DNA of 64,000 bases from contig JAOEUK010000005.1 in the NCBI GenBank assembly GCA_028382965.1, positions 89,971 to 153,970 on the forward strand, written 5' to 3'. The translations under genes were made by a program, and so were the position numbers. This DNA comes from Candidatus Puniceispirillum sp. (GTDB lineage: Bacteria; Pseudomonadota; Alphaproteobacteria; Puniceispirillales; Puniceispirillaceae). The notes under the pieces are model-generated. The model was not told the origin of the DNA, searched no databases, and was given only the letters and a program-made list of their open reading frames with translations. Below, piece by piece: positions 12,821-22,455 of the stretch. The number at the start of each line of letters is the position of its first letter. Positions within the stretch are counted from its first letter, which is position 1.

Positions 12821-13321
12821 ATGAGTAAAGTTTTAATCAATTTAGTACAAAATTGTCGCCAAATAATCATTGATTGTCCAGGACCAGAGGGTCGAGAAAA
12901 GATTGCTAACTTGCTGACAAACTTGTTGTCTGATCCAACAAATGTTGACACACTTGTTCCCATATCAACCGGCGAGCGTGAATTGCTGTATGAGGACCCT
13001 GATATAGGATTTTGTATTCTTGCGCATAATTACGACGGAGCAAAAACAACACCACCGCATGACCATGGGCCATCATGGGCTATCTATGCTCAAGCACGCG
13101 GCGCGACCATCATGCACGATTATGACAAGATTGAAGATGCCAGTATAGAAAAAATAGGCAAAGTAAGAATTTCACGTACATATAGCCTTACCCCCGGCGT
13201 TGCCCATGTCTACAACGAAGGAGATCTTCATTCACCAACCAGGGATGGGCCAACAAGCCTTATACGCATCGAAGGCACTGATATGAGCAAGGTTAGTCGT
13301 TTCCGCTACGAACTTGCTTAG
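12821..13321 (+). CDS. Cupin-fold protein, cysteine-dioxygenase-like / COG5553-type putative metal enzyme
   Basis: PPHDHGPSWAIYAQARG metal-binding cupin motif plus later His residues; strong SD GGGAGGAG upstream. Confidence 0.75.
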   Translation: MSKVLINLVQNCRQIIIDCPGPEGREKIANLLTNLLSDPTNVDTLVPISTGERELLYEDPDIGFCILAHNYDGAKTTPPHDHGPSWAIYAQARGATIMHDYDKIEDASIEKIGKVRISRTYSLTPGVAHVYNEGDLHSPTRDGPTSLIRIEGTDMSKVSRFRYELA

Positions 13322-13354
13322 CTTGCGTTGCCCTGAAAAACATAGGAAGCAAGA

Positions 13355-14890
13355 ATGAGTTATGGATTATTTACCAAACTTTATGAGGCTGGAGAACCCT
13401 TTACTCTGATTGACAGCCGTGAACGCCGCGATTACGTTTCCGGTCATTGGTTTGGCAGCATAAATATACCGCTATCCTTGTTTTCCACCCGCATCAGCTA
13501 CCTTTTTAAATCCACAGATACTTTGATTAATATTCTTGATTGGGATGATTCTGCCAGTGCCGAGGCAATATATCAACTCAAACTGATCGGTTTTTATAAC
13601 GTCACAATCCATAAGACTAAACGTCCGACAAAGATGGGATGCGGCTTTGTAAAAGGTGAATATGTCTGGTCAAAAGCCTTTGGCGAAGTGGTTGCAAATC
13701 AAATTGATCTTCCCGAGGTCACTCCGCAGCAATACCTGGCTAATTACCAAGATGCGATGCTATTTGATGTTCGCCCAACTGCCGAGTATCAAGACTTCAC
13801 CATACCAACATCTCAAAGTCTCCCAAACAGTCTGCTTTTAGCAAATATTCATGCCCTTAAAGAAACTAAAAGGATGTCCCTATTACATTGTGCAGGACGA
13901 ACACGGTCTATTATAGGCGCCTTTACCCTGATGGCATCCGGCTATGACGGTCAATTCGCTGTTTTTCGTGGTGGAACGCAGGCATGGCAGCTTGATGGAC
14001 ATGACCGCGAACATAACGCAAACCGTTTTTTTGCCACCGATCACGAATCATCCGATGTGGTTACTAGTTTTTTGCACCGTTGGCAAATCACGTCCGAAAG
14101 AGTGCCAGCCAATAAACTGGCCGCCTATACCTCTGCTCATAGCAATGAGCTTATGTTTGATGTATCTGATGATGCAGCAACCGGACAACTCGTAGCGCAT
14201 GGCATAATAAAAATTTCCGGCACCAACTTGATCCAGCAAACAGATTGGTCGATTGCTCTTTTTCATGTGCCAATAACCTTATTTGATCATGGTTCAGGCA
14301 GCAGAGCTGCCTTTGCCGCTTTTTGGCTCCACAGCATGGGTTTTTCGGTCAATTTAGTTTATCTTGATAACCCTGTCGTTGCAATGGATACAAAAAAAAG
14401 AACCCACTTTGGCAACTTGGCACCACCCACCGTCTACCTCGACGCCACTGAACTTAGCAATTGGCAAAACGAGCATAAAAAAATTTATGATTTTCGTTCC
14501 TCCGGCTCCTTCAAAAATGGCTACATTGTCAATAGCCAATGGCATAACATCAGTGCCATCTTAGACGAAACCCCTCATCATATACCGATGGCCATCATCG
14601 CAAACGACATGACAGCAGGTAGGCTTATTGCACATTGCCTGACCCGCCATGGCTGGCAAATTGTAGGTATTTATATATGGAATAGTGGTGATTTTGATCA
14701 ATCAAAATTGGCCACAGGCAGCCCAGAGATGACGCTTGACGAATCTGCTCTTTTTGCTGGACGCCATCGTGGGGTTTTAAAGGATGCCCAAGACTATCTT
14801 GCATGGGAAGAAGACCTACCCCACGAAATTGACAAACTAATTCATGATTTGTGGTGTCAACGGGTCGACAGGGAACCCAAATTGGATTAA
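13355..14890 (+). CDS. Multi-domain rhodanese-like sulfurtransferase (apparently four tandem modules)
   Basis: 511 aa; repeated (F/L)DxR...E(Y/F) module openings; LLHCAGRTRS active-site-like loop in module 2; 33 bp downstream of cupin CDS. Confidence 0.82.
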   Translation: MSYGLFTKLYEAGEPFTLIDSRERRDYVSGHWFGSINIPLSLFSTRISYLFKSTDTLINILDWDDSASAEAIYQLKLIGFYNVTIHKTKRPTKMGCGFVKGEYVWSKAFGEVVANQIDLPEVTPQQYLANYQDAMLFDVRPTAEYQDFTIPTSQSLPNSLLLANIHALKETKRMSLLHCAGRTRSIIGAFTLMASGYDGQFAVFRGGTQAWQLDGHDREHNANRFFATDHESSDVVTSFLHRWQITSERVPANKLAAYTSAHSNELMFDVSDDAATGQLVAHGIIKISGTNLIQQTDWSIALFHVPITLFDHGSGSRAAFAAFWLHSMGFSVNLVYLDNPVVAMDTKKRTHFGNLAPPTVYLDATELSNWQNEHKKIYDFRSSGSFKNGYIVNSQWHNISAILDETPHHIPMAIIANDMTAGRLIAHCLTRHGWQIVGIYIWNSGDFDQSKLATGSPEMTLDESALFAGRHRGVLKDAQDYLAWEEDLPHEIDKLIHDLWCQRVDREPKLD

Positions 14891-15897
14891 TGGGTGCTGT
14901 CTTTATTAAGTTTCATCTGGCGCCAAACAATCACAAGTCCCGCTGCAACAATGGCAAGGACACCGGGAAATAAACGTTCAATTGGTGCTTCAGCAAAAAA
15001 CCACCAGCCAAAAAACAGCGCAAAGGGAATACCAAAATATTCAAATGGGGCCAAAAGGCTAGGCTGTGACATACGATAAGCAACCACAAGACCCAAAACC
15101 CCGATACCACCCAAAAAGCCAAGTAATAAAAACAGTCCGAGATCTAATGCAGATGCTATGGGTGTAGCCTCGCCAAAACATAGCCACAGCAATAAAGAAC
15201 ATCCAGTTGCAAAAATCTGCGATCTGAACTGGATCACACCAGATAGATGATTGGCCGAAAACAGCTTTACAAGCGTGCTTGAAGTTGCATAGCAAAGCGC
15301 GGCCAATACCGGCAAGACCGAAAATAACGAAAAAATACCAGTGCTAGGCTGCATGATCATGACAACTCCACCAAACCCCATCAGCACAGCCGACCACCGC
15401 CAAAACCCAACTCGCGCGCCTAGCAGTGGCACAGACAAGGCTGTCACAAAGAATGGACCAGAAAAAATTAAAGTTCCAACAGTGGCAAATTCTAGCCTAC
15501 TATAAGCCACAAAAAGACACAGCTGCGCAACAGCGACACTGGTACCACGTATTATACAAAGCAGCCATTCTTGCCTCAAAAAAGGCATTTTTAGCGCATT
15601 CATTTTTTGGCTGTAGGCCAAAAGGAATAAGATTGGGAAAAAACCAAAAACATTGCGGGTAAAGGAAATTTGAAATACCGAATAATCTTCGGTCAAAACT
15701 CGAACGACAACTCCCATAAGGGAAAAAGAAAACATAGCTCCAATAATTGTCAAAACAGCCCGTGTCAAAAAATTTCCTTTAGTCGCACATTTCTGTTTGT
15801 TATGATCTGTTTCCTTGACACAGGAGACACCCTTTATCCAAATTAGTCTTGATCCAAACCTATCCCTAGATTTTGTCCGTATCCAATGGATTAACAT
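14887..15897 (-). CDS. EamA/DMT family transporter (true start probably downstream of 15897)
   Basis: About 10 hydrophobic segments, LLGARVGFWRWSAVLMGFGGVVMIM; the annotated N-terminus overlaps the upstream CDS and is not membrane-like. Confidence 0.85.
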   Translation of the reverse strand: MLIHWIRTKSRDRFGSRLIWIKGVSCVKETDHNKQKCATKGNFLTRAVLTIIGAMFSFSLMGVVVRVLTEDYSVFQISFTRNVFGFFPILFLLAYSQKMNALKMPFLRQEWLLCIIRGTSVAVAQLCLFVAYSRLEFATVGTLIFSGPFFVTALSVPLLGARVGFWRWSAVLMGFGGVVMIMQPSTGIFSLFSVLPVLAALCYATSSTLVKLFSANHLSGVIQFRSQIFATGCSLLLWLCFGEATPIASALDLGLFLLLGFLGGIGVLGLVVAYRMSQPSLLAPFEYFGIPFALFFGWWFFAEAPIERLFPGVLAIVAAGLVIVWRQMKLNKDSTH

Positions 15898-16411
15898 TAA
15901 ATGCTTTGATGGTCATAGAAATAAGTGCGTAGTACCCCAGCACACCAACCAAATCGACTGTGCCACCCTCCCCCAAAATCTTTACAGACCGGGCAAAAAG
16001 CTCATCAGACACCCTTCGGGTCGTGTTTAATTCAAGAGCAAATTCATAAACCAACGCCTCATCATCGGCCTTAAAAACTGGCGGCTTGTCTGCGGCCAGC
16101 GCATCAACAATCGCAGGTTCAAGGCCAGCAGCCAATGCAGCTGGCAGATGGGCATCCCATTCAAAAGAAGCGTCCCAAATGCGTGCGGTTGTGAGGATGG
16201 CTAGTTCAGACAGCCGTGGCGGTAAGGACGAATCATATCGGCAATACTGGCCCAAAGCTTGGGCCTTATCAGCAAAATTCGCCCGATAAAGCCATATGGA
16301 AAGTGGCCCACGCACATTTCCACGAGGGCCCGAAGCAATTGCCTGATAAACCTCTTTTTGACGTTGGTCCATCTGGCTTTGGTCAAGCGCAGGCAATCTG
16401 GTCATATTCAT
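15866..16411 (-). CDS. Carboxymuconolactone decarboxylase (CMD) family protein
   Basis: LPPRLSELAILTTARIWDASFEWDAHLPAALAAGL; no CxxC, so not AhpD-type; likely start MNMTRLPALDQ at 16411. Confidence 0.8.
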   Translation of the reverse strand: MNMTRLPALDQSQMDQRQKEVYQAIASGPRGNVRGPLSIWLYRANFADKAQALGQYCRYDSSLPPRLSELAILTTARIWDASFEWDAHLPAALAAGLEPAIVDALAADKPPVFKADDEALVYEFALELNTTRRVSDELFARSVKILGEGGTVDLVGVLGYYALISMTIKAFNVNPLDTDKI

Positions 16412-16621
16412 ACCTTTCTGGAGCACTAGGAGGTCGCAAAAAAAGATTTTTTTACTAATCAGTATAATCACGCAAAATGTTTATTGCCAACGACTTGTTT
16501 TGCATCATGTTATAATCAGTAACACCAAGATTTTCGCAATTATAAGTCACTACTTTCAAAATACTCTCTATAAAATACAGTGTATAATATTTATTGAACT
16601 CAATTCTCAAACGGGATCATC

Positions 16622-17725
16622 ATGTCAAATCAAACTGCAATTCCATTCATTCAAATGCGCGGTGGCAGCTCAAAAGGTATTTACTTCCACGATAGAGATT
16701 TACCCAGCAATTCCAGTCGTCGTAATAGTGTTTTAAAATGGGTTATGGGCGCCTATGGCGACCCACGACAGATTGATGGCATGGGTGGTGCTGACCCACT
16801 CGCCTCAAAAATTGCTATCGTATCCATCTCAAGCCGCGATGATAGCGATGTTGAATATACATTTGTTCAGGCACTCGTTGGAGAGGACCAATTAGATTGC
16901 ACACCAAATTGTGGAAACATTCTATCTGGCATTGGTGCATTTGCTGTTGAAACGGGTCTTGTTGAGCCAAAAGGCGAAGAGGCCAGTATCCGTGTTTACA
17001 TGACCAATAGCGGCAACCGTTGCATGCTACAATTTCCATTAGAAAATGGGTTACCTGTTTATCATGGTGATGCCCGCATTGATGGCGTTTTAGGCACATC
17101 AGCAGCTGTTATATGCCATTATCAAAATCTTGAGGGATCCGCCTGCGGTAGTCTGTTCCCTACTGGAAATCAGCTGGATGAATTTGACAATATTCAAGTA
17201 ACCTGCATCGATAACGGGATGCCCGTTGTTTGCATGAAGGCTGAAAATTTTGGCCTCAATGGCAGCGAAACACCAGACCAGCTAAATCAAAATGAAGATT
17301 TAAAATCACGGCTAGAGTCAATTCGTTTACAAGCTGGAGTGTTAATGGGGCTTGGCAATGTTTCGAAAAAAGTGGTGCCAAAAATGAGCCTTGTTTCAAA
17401 ATCGCGTTATGGAGGAGCTGTCAACACTCAAACCTTTGTTCCGAAGCATTGTCATAAGGCCATTGGCGTTCTTGGGGCAGTTTCAATTGCCACTGCCGCA
17501 CTGTTTGAAGATAGCGCTATTCATGGCCTTGCAAGGCTACCTCATGGCCAAACAAAAGATATGAATATAGAACATCCATCAGGCAGTTTTGCGTTGCAGA
17601 TTATGCTTGTCGATCACGCTGGACATCCCCAGATCGAACGTGTTGGTTTGCTCCGCACTACTCGAATGCTTTGCAGAGGCGAAGTTTACGTGCCGCAATC
17701 TGTATGGGATGGAAAAACTGATTAA
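16622..17725 (+). CDS. PrpF family isomerase (4-oxalomesaconate tautomerase-like)
   Basis: IPFIQMRGGSSKGIYF, DGMGGADPLASKIAIVS, DCTPNCGNILSGIGAFAVE motifs. Confidence 0.87.
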   Translation: MSNQTAIPFIQMRGGSSKGIYFHDRDLPSNSSRRNSVLKWVMGAYGDPRQIDGMGGADPLASKIAIVSISSRDDSDVEYTFVQALVGEDQLDCTPNCGNILSGIGAFAVETGLVEPKGEEASIRVYMTNSGNRCMLQFPLENGLPVYHGDARIDGVLGTSAAVICHYQNLEGSACGSLFPTGNQLDEFDNIQVTCIDNGMPVVCMKAENFGLNGSETPDQLNQNEDLKSRLESIRLQAGVLMGLGNVSKKVVPKMSLVSKSRYGGAVNTQTFVPKHCHKAIGVLGAVSIATAALFEDSAIHGLARLPHGQTKDMNIEHPSGSFALQIMLVDHAGHPQIERVGLLRTTRMLCRGEVYVPQSVWDGKTD

Positions 17726-17789
17726 TGACTATATGCTAAAAATTATTATGAAAAAATCACTTCACTTTCTGAGGCAAAGTCTAAAAAAT

Positions 17790-18989
17790 CTATACACTTT
17801 TTTTTGATGTGGGCAAAACAAGACGCCCCGACATAACAACAACAGCAAGACAAGCCGGAACAAGACATAAGATTCCAATGCTCCAACTTTGCGTGACATC
17901 AACAACACGGCTAACTAATGCTGGCCCAACAAGCATACCCAGTCCCTGAATTTGAAACGTCCATGCTACAAAAACTGGCAAATTTTGCGGGTCTTCATTC
18001 GACTTGCTGACAAGATAGAAAAAGATTGGTGCTGACCCCCCAATAACTAGCCCAGTCAAACTTAAAATTAAAAGCATTGCCCATGATGATTCTTTCAGTA
18101 AAACCAAACCAATCAACAGAACAGGCACAAGTAAAAAGACAAGTCTTACTATAAGCGCGGGTTTTTTACCACGCTGTAATGCGTGTCCAGCAATCAAGTT
18201 TCCAAAAAAATTTATTAAACAAAATAACCCTGTTATCAGTGCACCTACGGCAAGGCTGACTCCTAAAAATGACTGTGAAAAAAGTGGCATAAATTGAATC
18301 AGGGTTTGATAAACCAGGGAGTGGCAAGCAAAACTGAGGCCTATGAAAGCCAATAGTGGCAGTTTCACTGCAAGCTTTAGTGCAGTGGTATCAAAATGGC
18401 CGCGCATTTCAACTTTGTCACTGGGAATAAAGAGCCACCCGAGGATAAATACTACCACCGAAAACCAAAGTCCAACCTCCCATACCAAGTGCCACCCCCC
18501 TATATCAATCAGATAGGGCGCAGAAATAATTGCAACAGCATTCCCAAGCGGCATGAAACCACCCCATGTCCCCATAATCCACCCCCGGTGTATAGGTGCT
18601 GTATGCTGGGCTAAAATAGCTGGCGCAGTTAATGTAACGGCGATCAGACTTACCCCTTCAATTGCACGCCCAATAAAAAGGCTTGCTACTGACCCTCCAG
18701 AAAGACTGATGACATTGCCAAGACAGGCGATTAATAAAGCTGTTAACAAAATGCGCTTTGTTCCAGCACCACGAACAATACCTCCGATTAACGAGCCTGC
18801 AAGCACCATGATTAAGGTAAAAACTGAGGCCAACAGGCCTATTTCTGTCAGGCTGAGGCCAAAGCTTGCTGCAAGTGTGGTGGTGGTTGGTGCTAATTTT
18901 GCAATATTAATACCACTTAAAGCTCCGCAGAATAGAACAATGATGGTCAATCGTAGATCACGAATAAAGAGTGAAGACGTTACTACCAT
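17790..18989 (-). CDS. MFS transporter
   Basis: 399 aa, about 12 hydrophobic segments. Confidence 0.87.
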   Translation of the reverse strand: MVVTSSLFIRDLRLTIIVLFCGALSGINIAKLAPTTTTLAASFGLSLTEIGLLASVFTLIMVLAGSLIGGIVRGAGTKRILLTALLIACLGNVISLSGGSVASLFIGRAIEGVSLIAVTLTAPAILAQHTAPIHRGWIMGTWGGFMPLGNAVAIISAPYLIDIGGWHLVWEVGLWFSVVVFILGWLFIPSDKVEMRGHFDTTALKLAVKLPLLAFIGLSFACHSLVYQTLIQFMPLFSQSFLGVSLAVGALITGLFCLINFFGNLIAGHALQRGKKPALIVRLVFLLVPVLLIGLVLLKESSWAMLLILSLTGLVIGGSAPIFFYLVSKSNEDPQNLPVFVAWTFQIQGLGMLVGPALVSRVVDVTQSWSIGILCLVPACLAVVVMSGRLVLPTSKKSV

Positions 18990-19096
18990 GATCTCTTAAA
19001 TTCCCTTTTCTAGACATCTGCCCAAATTACAAACACACTTCGCAGAATAGCCAAGTCATAAAAATTGGCGCTTATCCCAGCTTATTCACATGCGGG

Positions 19097-20239
19097 CTAT
19101 GCGATCGCCCGCCACCCTGGCGAAAAAACAAACATTGTTAAAGCTATGATAAAGGCCAATGCAATAAAAATATGCATCAGCTCAGGCGCGATAAAGACAA
19201 GGCATAACCCTGTTGCAAGGGGGCCAGCTGCTGCCCCAACATCGCGCCACGTCTGATTGCGCGCCAATGCTTTTATCTTGTCTTCTGGATAAATACGCGC
19301 AACTGCTGCAGGAAATAATGTACCCAATGCACCACGCGCCAACACCAAGGCAATAGATCCCAGCATCAACATTCCACCGCCAATCGAAGCGAACCCAACA
19401 ATTGTCAGGAGAATTGCCAGCAATAGTGGCATGCGGATGCCAAGTCGATCAGCAATCACGCCTGCACAAGGAGCCACCAGCATTTCGCTTAAACGCCGGC
19501 CAGCAAGAACGCTTCCGCCGAATAAGATAGCCATTTCGGTTGATAAATATTGCGCCCACATCAATGAAATTGACACAGTAAACACGCCGTCAATACCTGC
19601 GCCCATCCAGAATATCAGTAAATCCAAACTATCTGGTCGTGGAAACATGCGGTAACGGGTGGCTTTCTGTTTCAACCGTTTTGGTTGAGCAGCTTCATTG
19701 AGCCCAAACGCTAGAAAAACGGAAAAAGCTGTTGCAAACGCCAGATACAAAAACACGTCTCGTGGTCCAACAATTGTTGCTAACCATGCACCAACAGTCA
19801 TTGCCAGCAATGGTCCCACCTGTTCAACCGATCGACTGATTCCAATTCTAGTGCCAGTCTTGGCTGGATTTTCTGCTGCATACGTCAAGGTCACCAGAAG
19901 AAGTGCGGCAAAGGAAAGGCCCCAAATTATACGTGATATAGTTAAGAAAAATACACTTTCAAACAACCCATAACCAGCGGTTGATAGCGTGGCAGTAACA
20001 GCCGCAATAAGACAAAGTTTCTTAACTCCAATAAGTTCTGCCAAATGGACAATTAACCCATAGGCAAAGGTACGAATGAGTCGGTTAACAGACAGCAAGA
20101 TTCCGACCATTAACATACTGATCCCAAATGCTTCAGCATGAACTGGCAAAATCACATAAATCAACGCATCACCAAAAAGTGATAACGATAACACCCAGGA
20201 TGAAATCCAAACATTACGCATGACTAATCTATCAATCAT
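19097..20239 (-). CDS. MFS transporter
   Basis: 380 aa, about 12 hydrophobic segments; ADRLGIRMPLL loop. Confidence 0.87.
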   Translation of the reverse strand: MIDRLVMRNVWISSWVLSLSLFGDALIYVILPVHAEAFGISMLMVGILLSVNRLIRTFAYGLIVHLAELIGVKKLCLIAAVTATLSTAGYGLFESVFFLTISRIIWGLSFAALLLVTLTYAAENPAKTGTRIGISRSVEQVGPLLAMTVGAWLATIVGPRDVFLYLAFATAFSVFLAFGLNEAAQPKRLKQKATRYRMFPRPDSLDLLIFWMGAGIDGVFTVSISLMWAQYLSTEMAILFGGSVLAGRRLSEMLVAPCAGVIADRLGIRMPLLLAILLTIVGFASIGGGMLMLGSIALVLARGALGTLFPAAVARIYPEDKIKALARNQTWRDVGAAAGPLATGLCLVFIAPELMHIFIALAFIIALTMFVFSPGWRAIA

Positions 20240-20468
20240 TTGCAGACATTCCAGAGGGTACCTATAGTTTTATTGATCAATAATTTAGCAGCAGGTCTAA
20301 AATTTGAACATTGGATCTCTGTGCACTGAAACTTACGATTGGCGGCAACATGACATTTAGTACATTTTTTCAAGCAGGCCATCCTTGATCAATAATATTT
20401 GGACTTGAATAAAGCAGTTTTAGTAAAATATTAAAATATATAAAAAAATTCAAAATTAGGTTTTTAAA

Positions 20469-20681
20469 ATGTTTGAAAAGTTTGATCACAAATTTAAAGG
20501 TAAAAAAGGTTATAATTTTCTAATTACTTTTATAGGCTTACTTTTTGCCTGTTTTTTAATTTTACCAGAAGATTGGTGGAGCGTGACCTCATTTCTTCTT
20601 ACCACATTTTTCTCTTTATTGATTTCTCACCTTGCTTCAAAGAACATAGATCAACAAAAAAAGCAGCGATTTACAAAATAA
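20469..20681 (+). CDS. Small membrane protein, two predicted TM helices (70 aa)
   Basis: FLITFIGLLFACFLIL and FLLTTFFSLLISHLA hydrophobic segments with charged ends. Confidence 0.45.
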   Translation: MFEKFDHKFKGKKGYNFLITFIGLLFACFLILPEDWWSVTSFLLTTFFSLLISHLASKNIDQQKKQRFTK

Positions 20682-20811
20682 AAAAATAACTTAAATTTGT
20701 TATTATTCTCGCCAAGGAATCTCTAAGGTTGGAATTCACTAGTTAGTGTAACAGAATTTAAATTAGCAATTCTTAAACCCCTCTGATATCTTCCCATTGG
20801 AAAAATAAATA

Positions 20812-22290
20812 ATGCCAACTTATGAACCCTTAACTGAACTAATGCAGTTTCAACGTGACACTGAAGCCCTTATGTCAATTGCTGGTAGGCTTAGTTGGGA
20901 TCAGGAAACTATGATGCCTCATGGCTCGTCGGACCAGAGAGCAACAGAACATGCGGCATTAGTTCGGATTGTACACACAAGGAACACAAACCCACGAATA
21001 GCAGACTGGCTAGATAAGATTACTCCCGGTAATGAGACAGAGGCAGCAAATATCAGGCTTATCAAAAAGGGTTATGAAAAAGATTGTAAAGTCCCTATAG
21101 AACTTAATGCCTCTATTGCGAGGGTTACCTCAAAAGCCCACGGTATTTGGGCTTCTGCACGGCAAAATGAAAACGTCGCAGAATACCTACCGATCCTGGC
21201 TGAGATTATTAAATTAAAGATCGAGAAGGCAGCAGCTCTTGCCCAAGGTGACGAACACTATGATGCTCTCATTGATGAGTATGAACCAAATGTTTCCGGA
21301 GATGAAATTTCAACAATGTTTCAGAATTTACGCCCTACCTTGGTCAATCTGCGTAAAGAAATCCTGAGCAAAGAAAAGCCCAAAGCGATAAGCGGTAATT
21401 TTGATGAAAAAATCCAGCTAAAGCTTGCAAATGAATTAGCAATTGCCTTTGGCTATGACCTAAACAAAGGTCGAATTGATCAAGCAATTCATCCATTTTC
21501 ATCAGGCTCTGGCGATGATGTGCGCATAACCACGCGAACAGATCCATCTGATCCGTTTAACTGCATTTACTCAACCATTCATGAAGTTGGCCACGCGACA
21601 TATGAGCAGAACATTCAAAAGGATTTTATTTTTAGTCCTTTAGGTCGAGGGGTATCACTTGGAGTTCATGAAAGCCAAAGTCGGATTTATGAAAACCAGC
21701 TTGGACGAAGTCGCCCTTTCACAAGTTGGCTTTTTCACCGTATGAGAGATCTGTTTGGTAACTTTGGCATTGATGACCCTGAGACGTTCTACAAATGCGT
21801 AAATCAGGTGGATTCAGGATTCATCCGCACGGAGGCAGACGAACTGCAATATAACCTTCATGTGATGTTACGCTTTGATCTTGAAAAGTTACTGATATCA
21901 GGTGATCTCGGCGTTAACGACATCGAAAATGCGTGGAACGAACGATTTGAGTCAGACTTTGGTTACAAAGTTGAAAAGCCATCACAAGGGGTCCTTCAAG
22001 ACGTCCATTGGGCAACCGGAGCTTTTGGTTATTTTCCTACCTATACCCTAGGCAACGTTTATGCAGGTTGCTTGTATCAAAAAATGCAAGAATCTATCTT
22101 TAATTTGGATGATTCCCTATCAAATGGAGACCTCAGTGGCGCTACTGCATGGCTGAGTGAAAATATTCAAGTGCATGGAAGTTTGTTTGAGCCGAAGGCG
22201 ACTATTGAAAAGGCTACAGGCACTAGTATTACTGTTGGTCCCCTGTTGAACTATCTCGAGAAAAAATATGCAGACCTTTACGGACTTTAA
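20812..22290 (+). CDS. M32 family carboxypeptidase (carboxypeptidase Taq)
   Basis: 492 aa; TIHEVGHATYEQ (HExxH), GVHESQSR, DVHWATGAFGYFPTYTLGN motifs. Confidence 0.93.
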   Translation: MPTYEPLTELMQFQRDTEALMSIAGRLSWDQETMMPHGSSDQRATEHAALVRIVHTRNTNPRIADWLDKITPGNETEAANIRLIKKGYEKDCKVPIELNASIARVTSKAHGIWASARQNENVAEYLPILAEIIKLKIEKAAALAQGDEHYDALIDEYEPNVSGDEISTMFQNLRPTLVNLRKEILSKEKPKAISGNFDEKIQLKLANELAIAFGYDLNKGRIDQAIHPFSSGSGDDVRITTRTDPSDPFNCIYSTIHEVGHATYEQNIQKDFIFSPLGRGVSLGVHESQSRIYENQLGRSRPFTSWLFHRMRDLFGNFGIDDPETFYKCVNQVDSGFIRTEADELQYNLHVMLRFDLEKLLISGDLGVNDIENAWNERFESDFGYKVEKPSQGVLQDVHWATGAFGYFPTYTLGNVYAGCLYQKMQESIFNLDDSLSNGDLSGATAWLSENIQVHGSLFEPKATIEKATGTSITVGPLLNYLEKKYADLYGL

Positions 22291-22455
22291 TAAATTCAAA
22301 CAGGCTTGGTGGACAGCAACGCGCGTGCATTGCTGTGCGACTGGATTAAAATAAGGGTGTTGCCTAGAAAAAGGTAACCCGCAGATTCACACTATTCCTT
22401 GTCTGCAGCTTTGAAGTCGCATTAATTCTGTTTGTGTAGCTTGATCATATACTAA

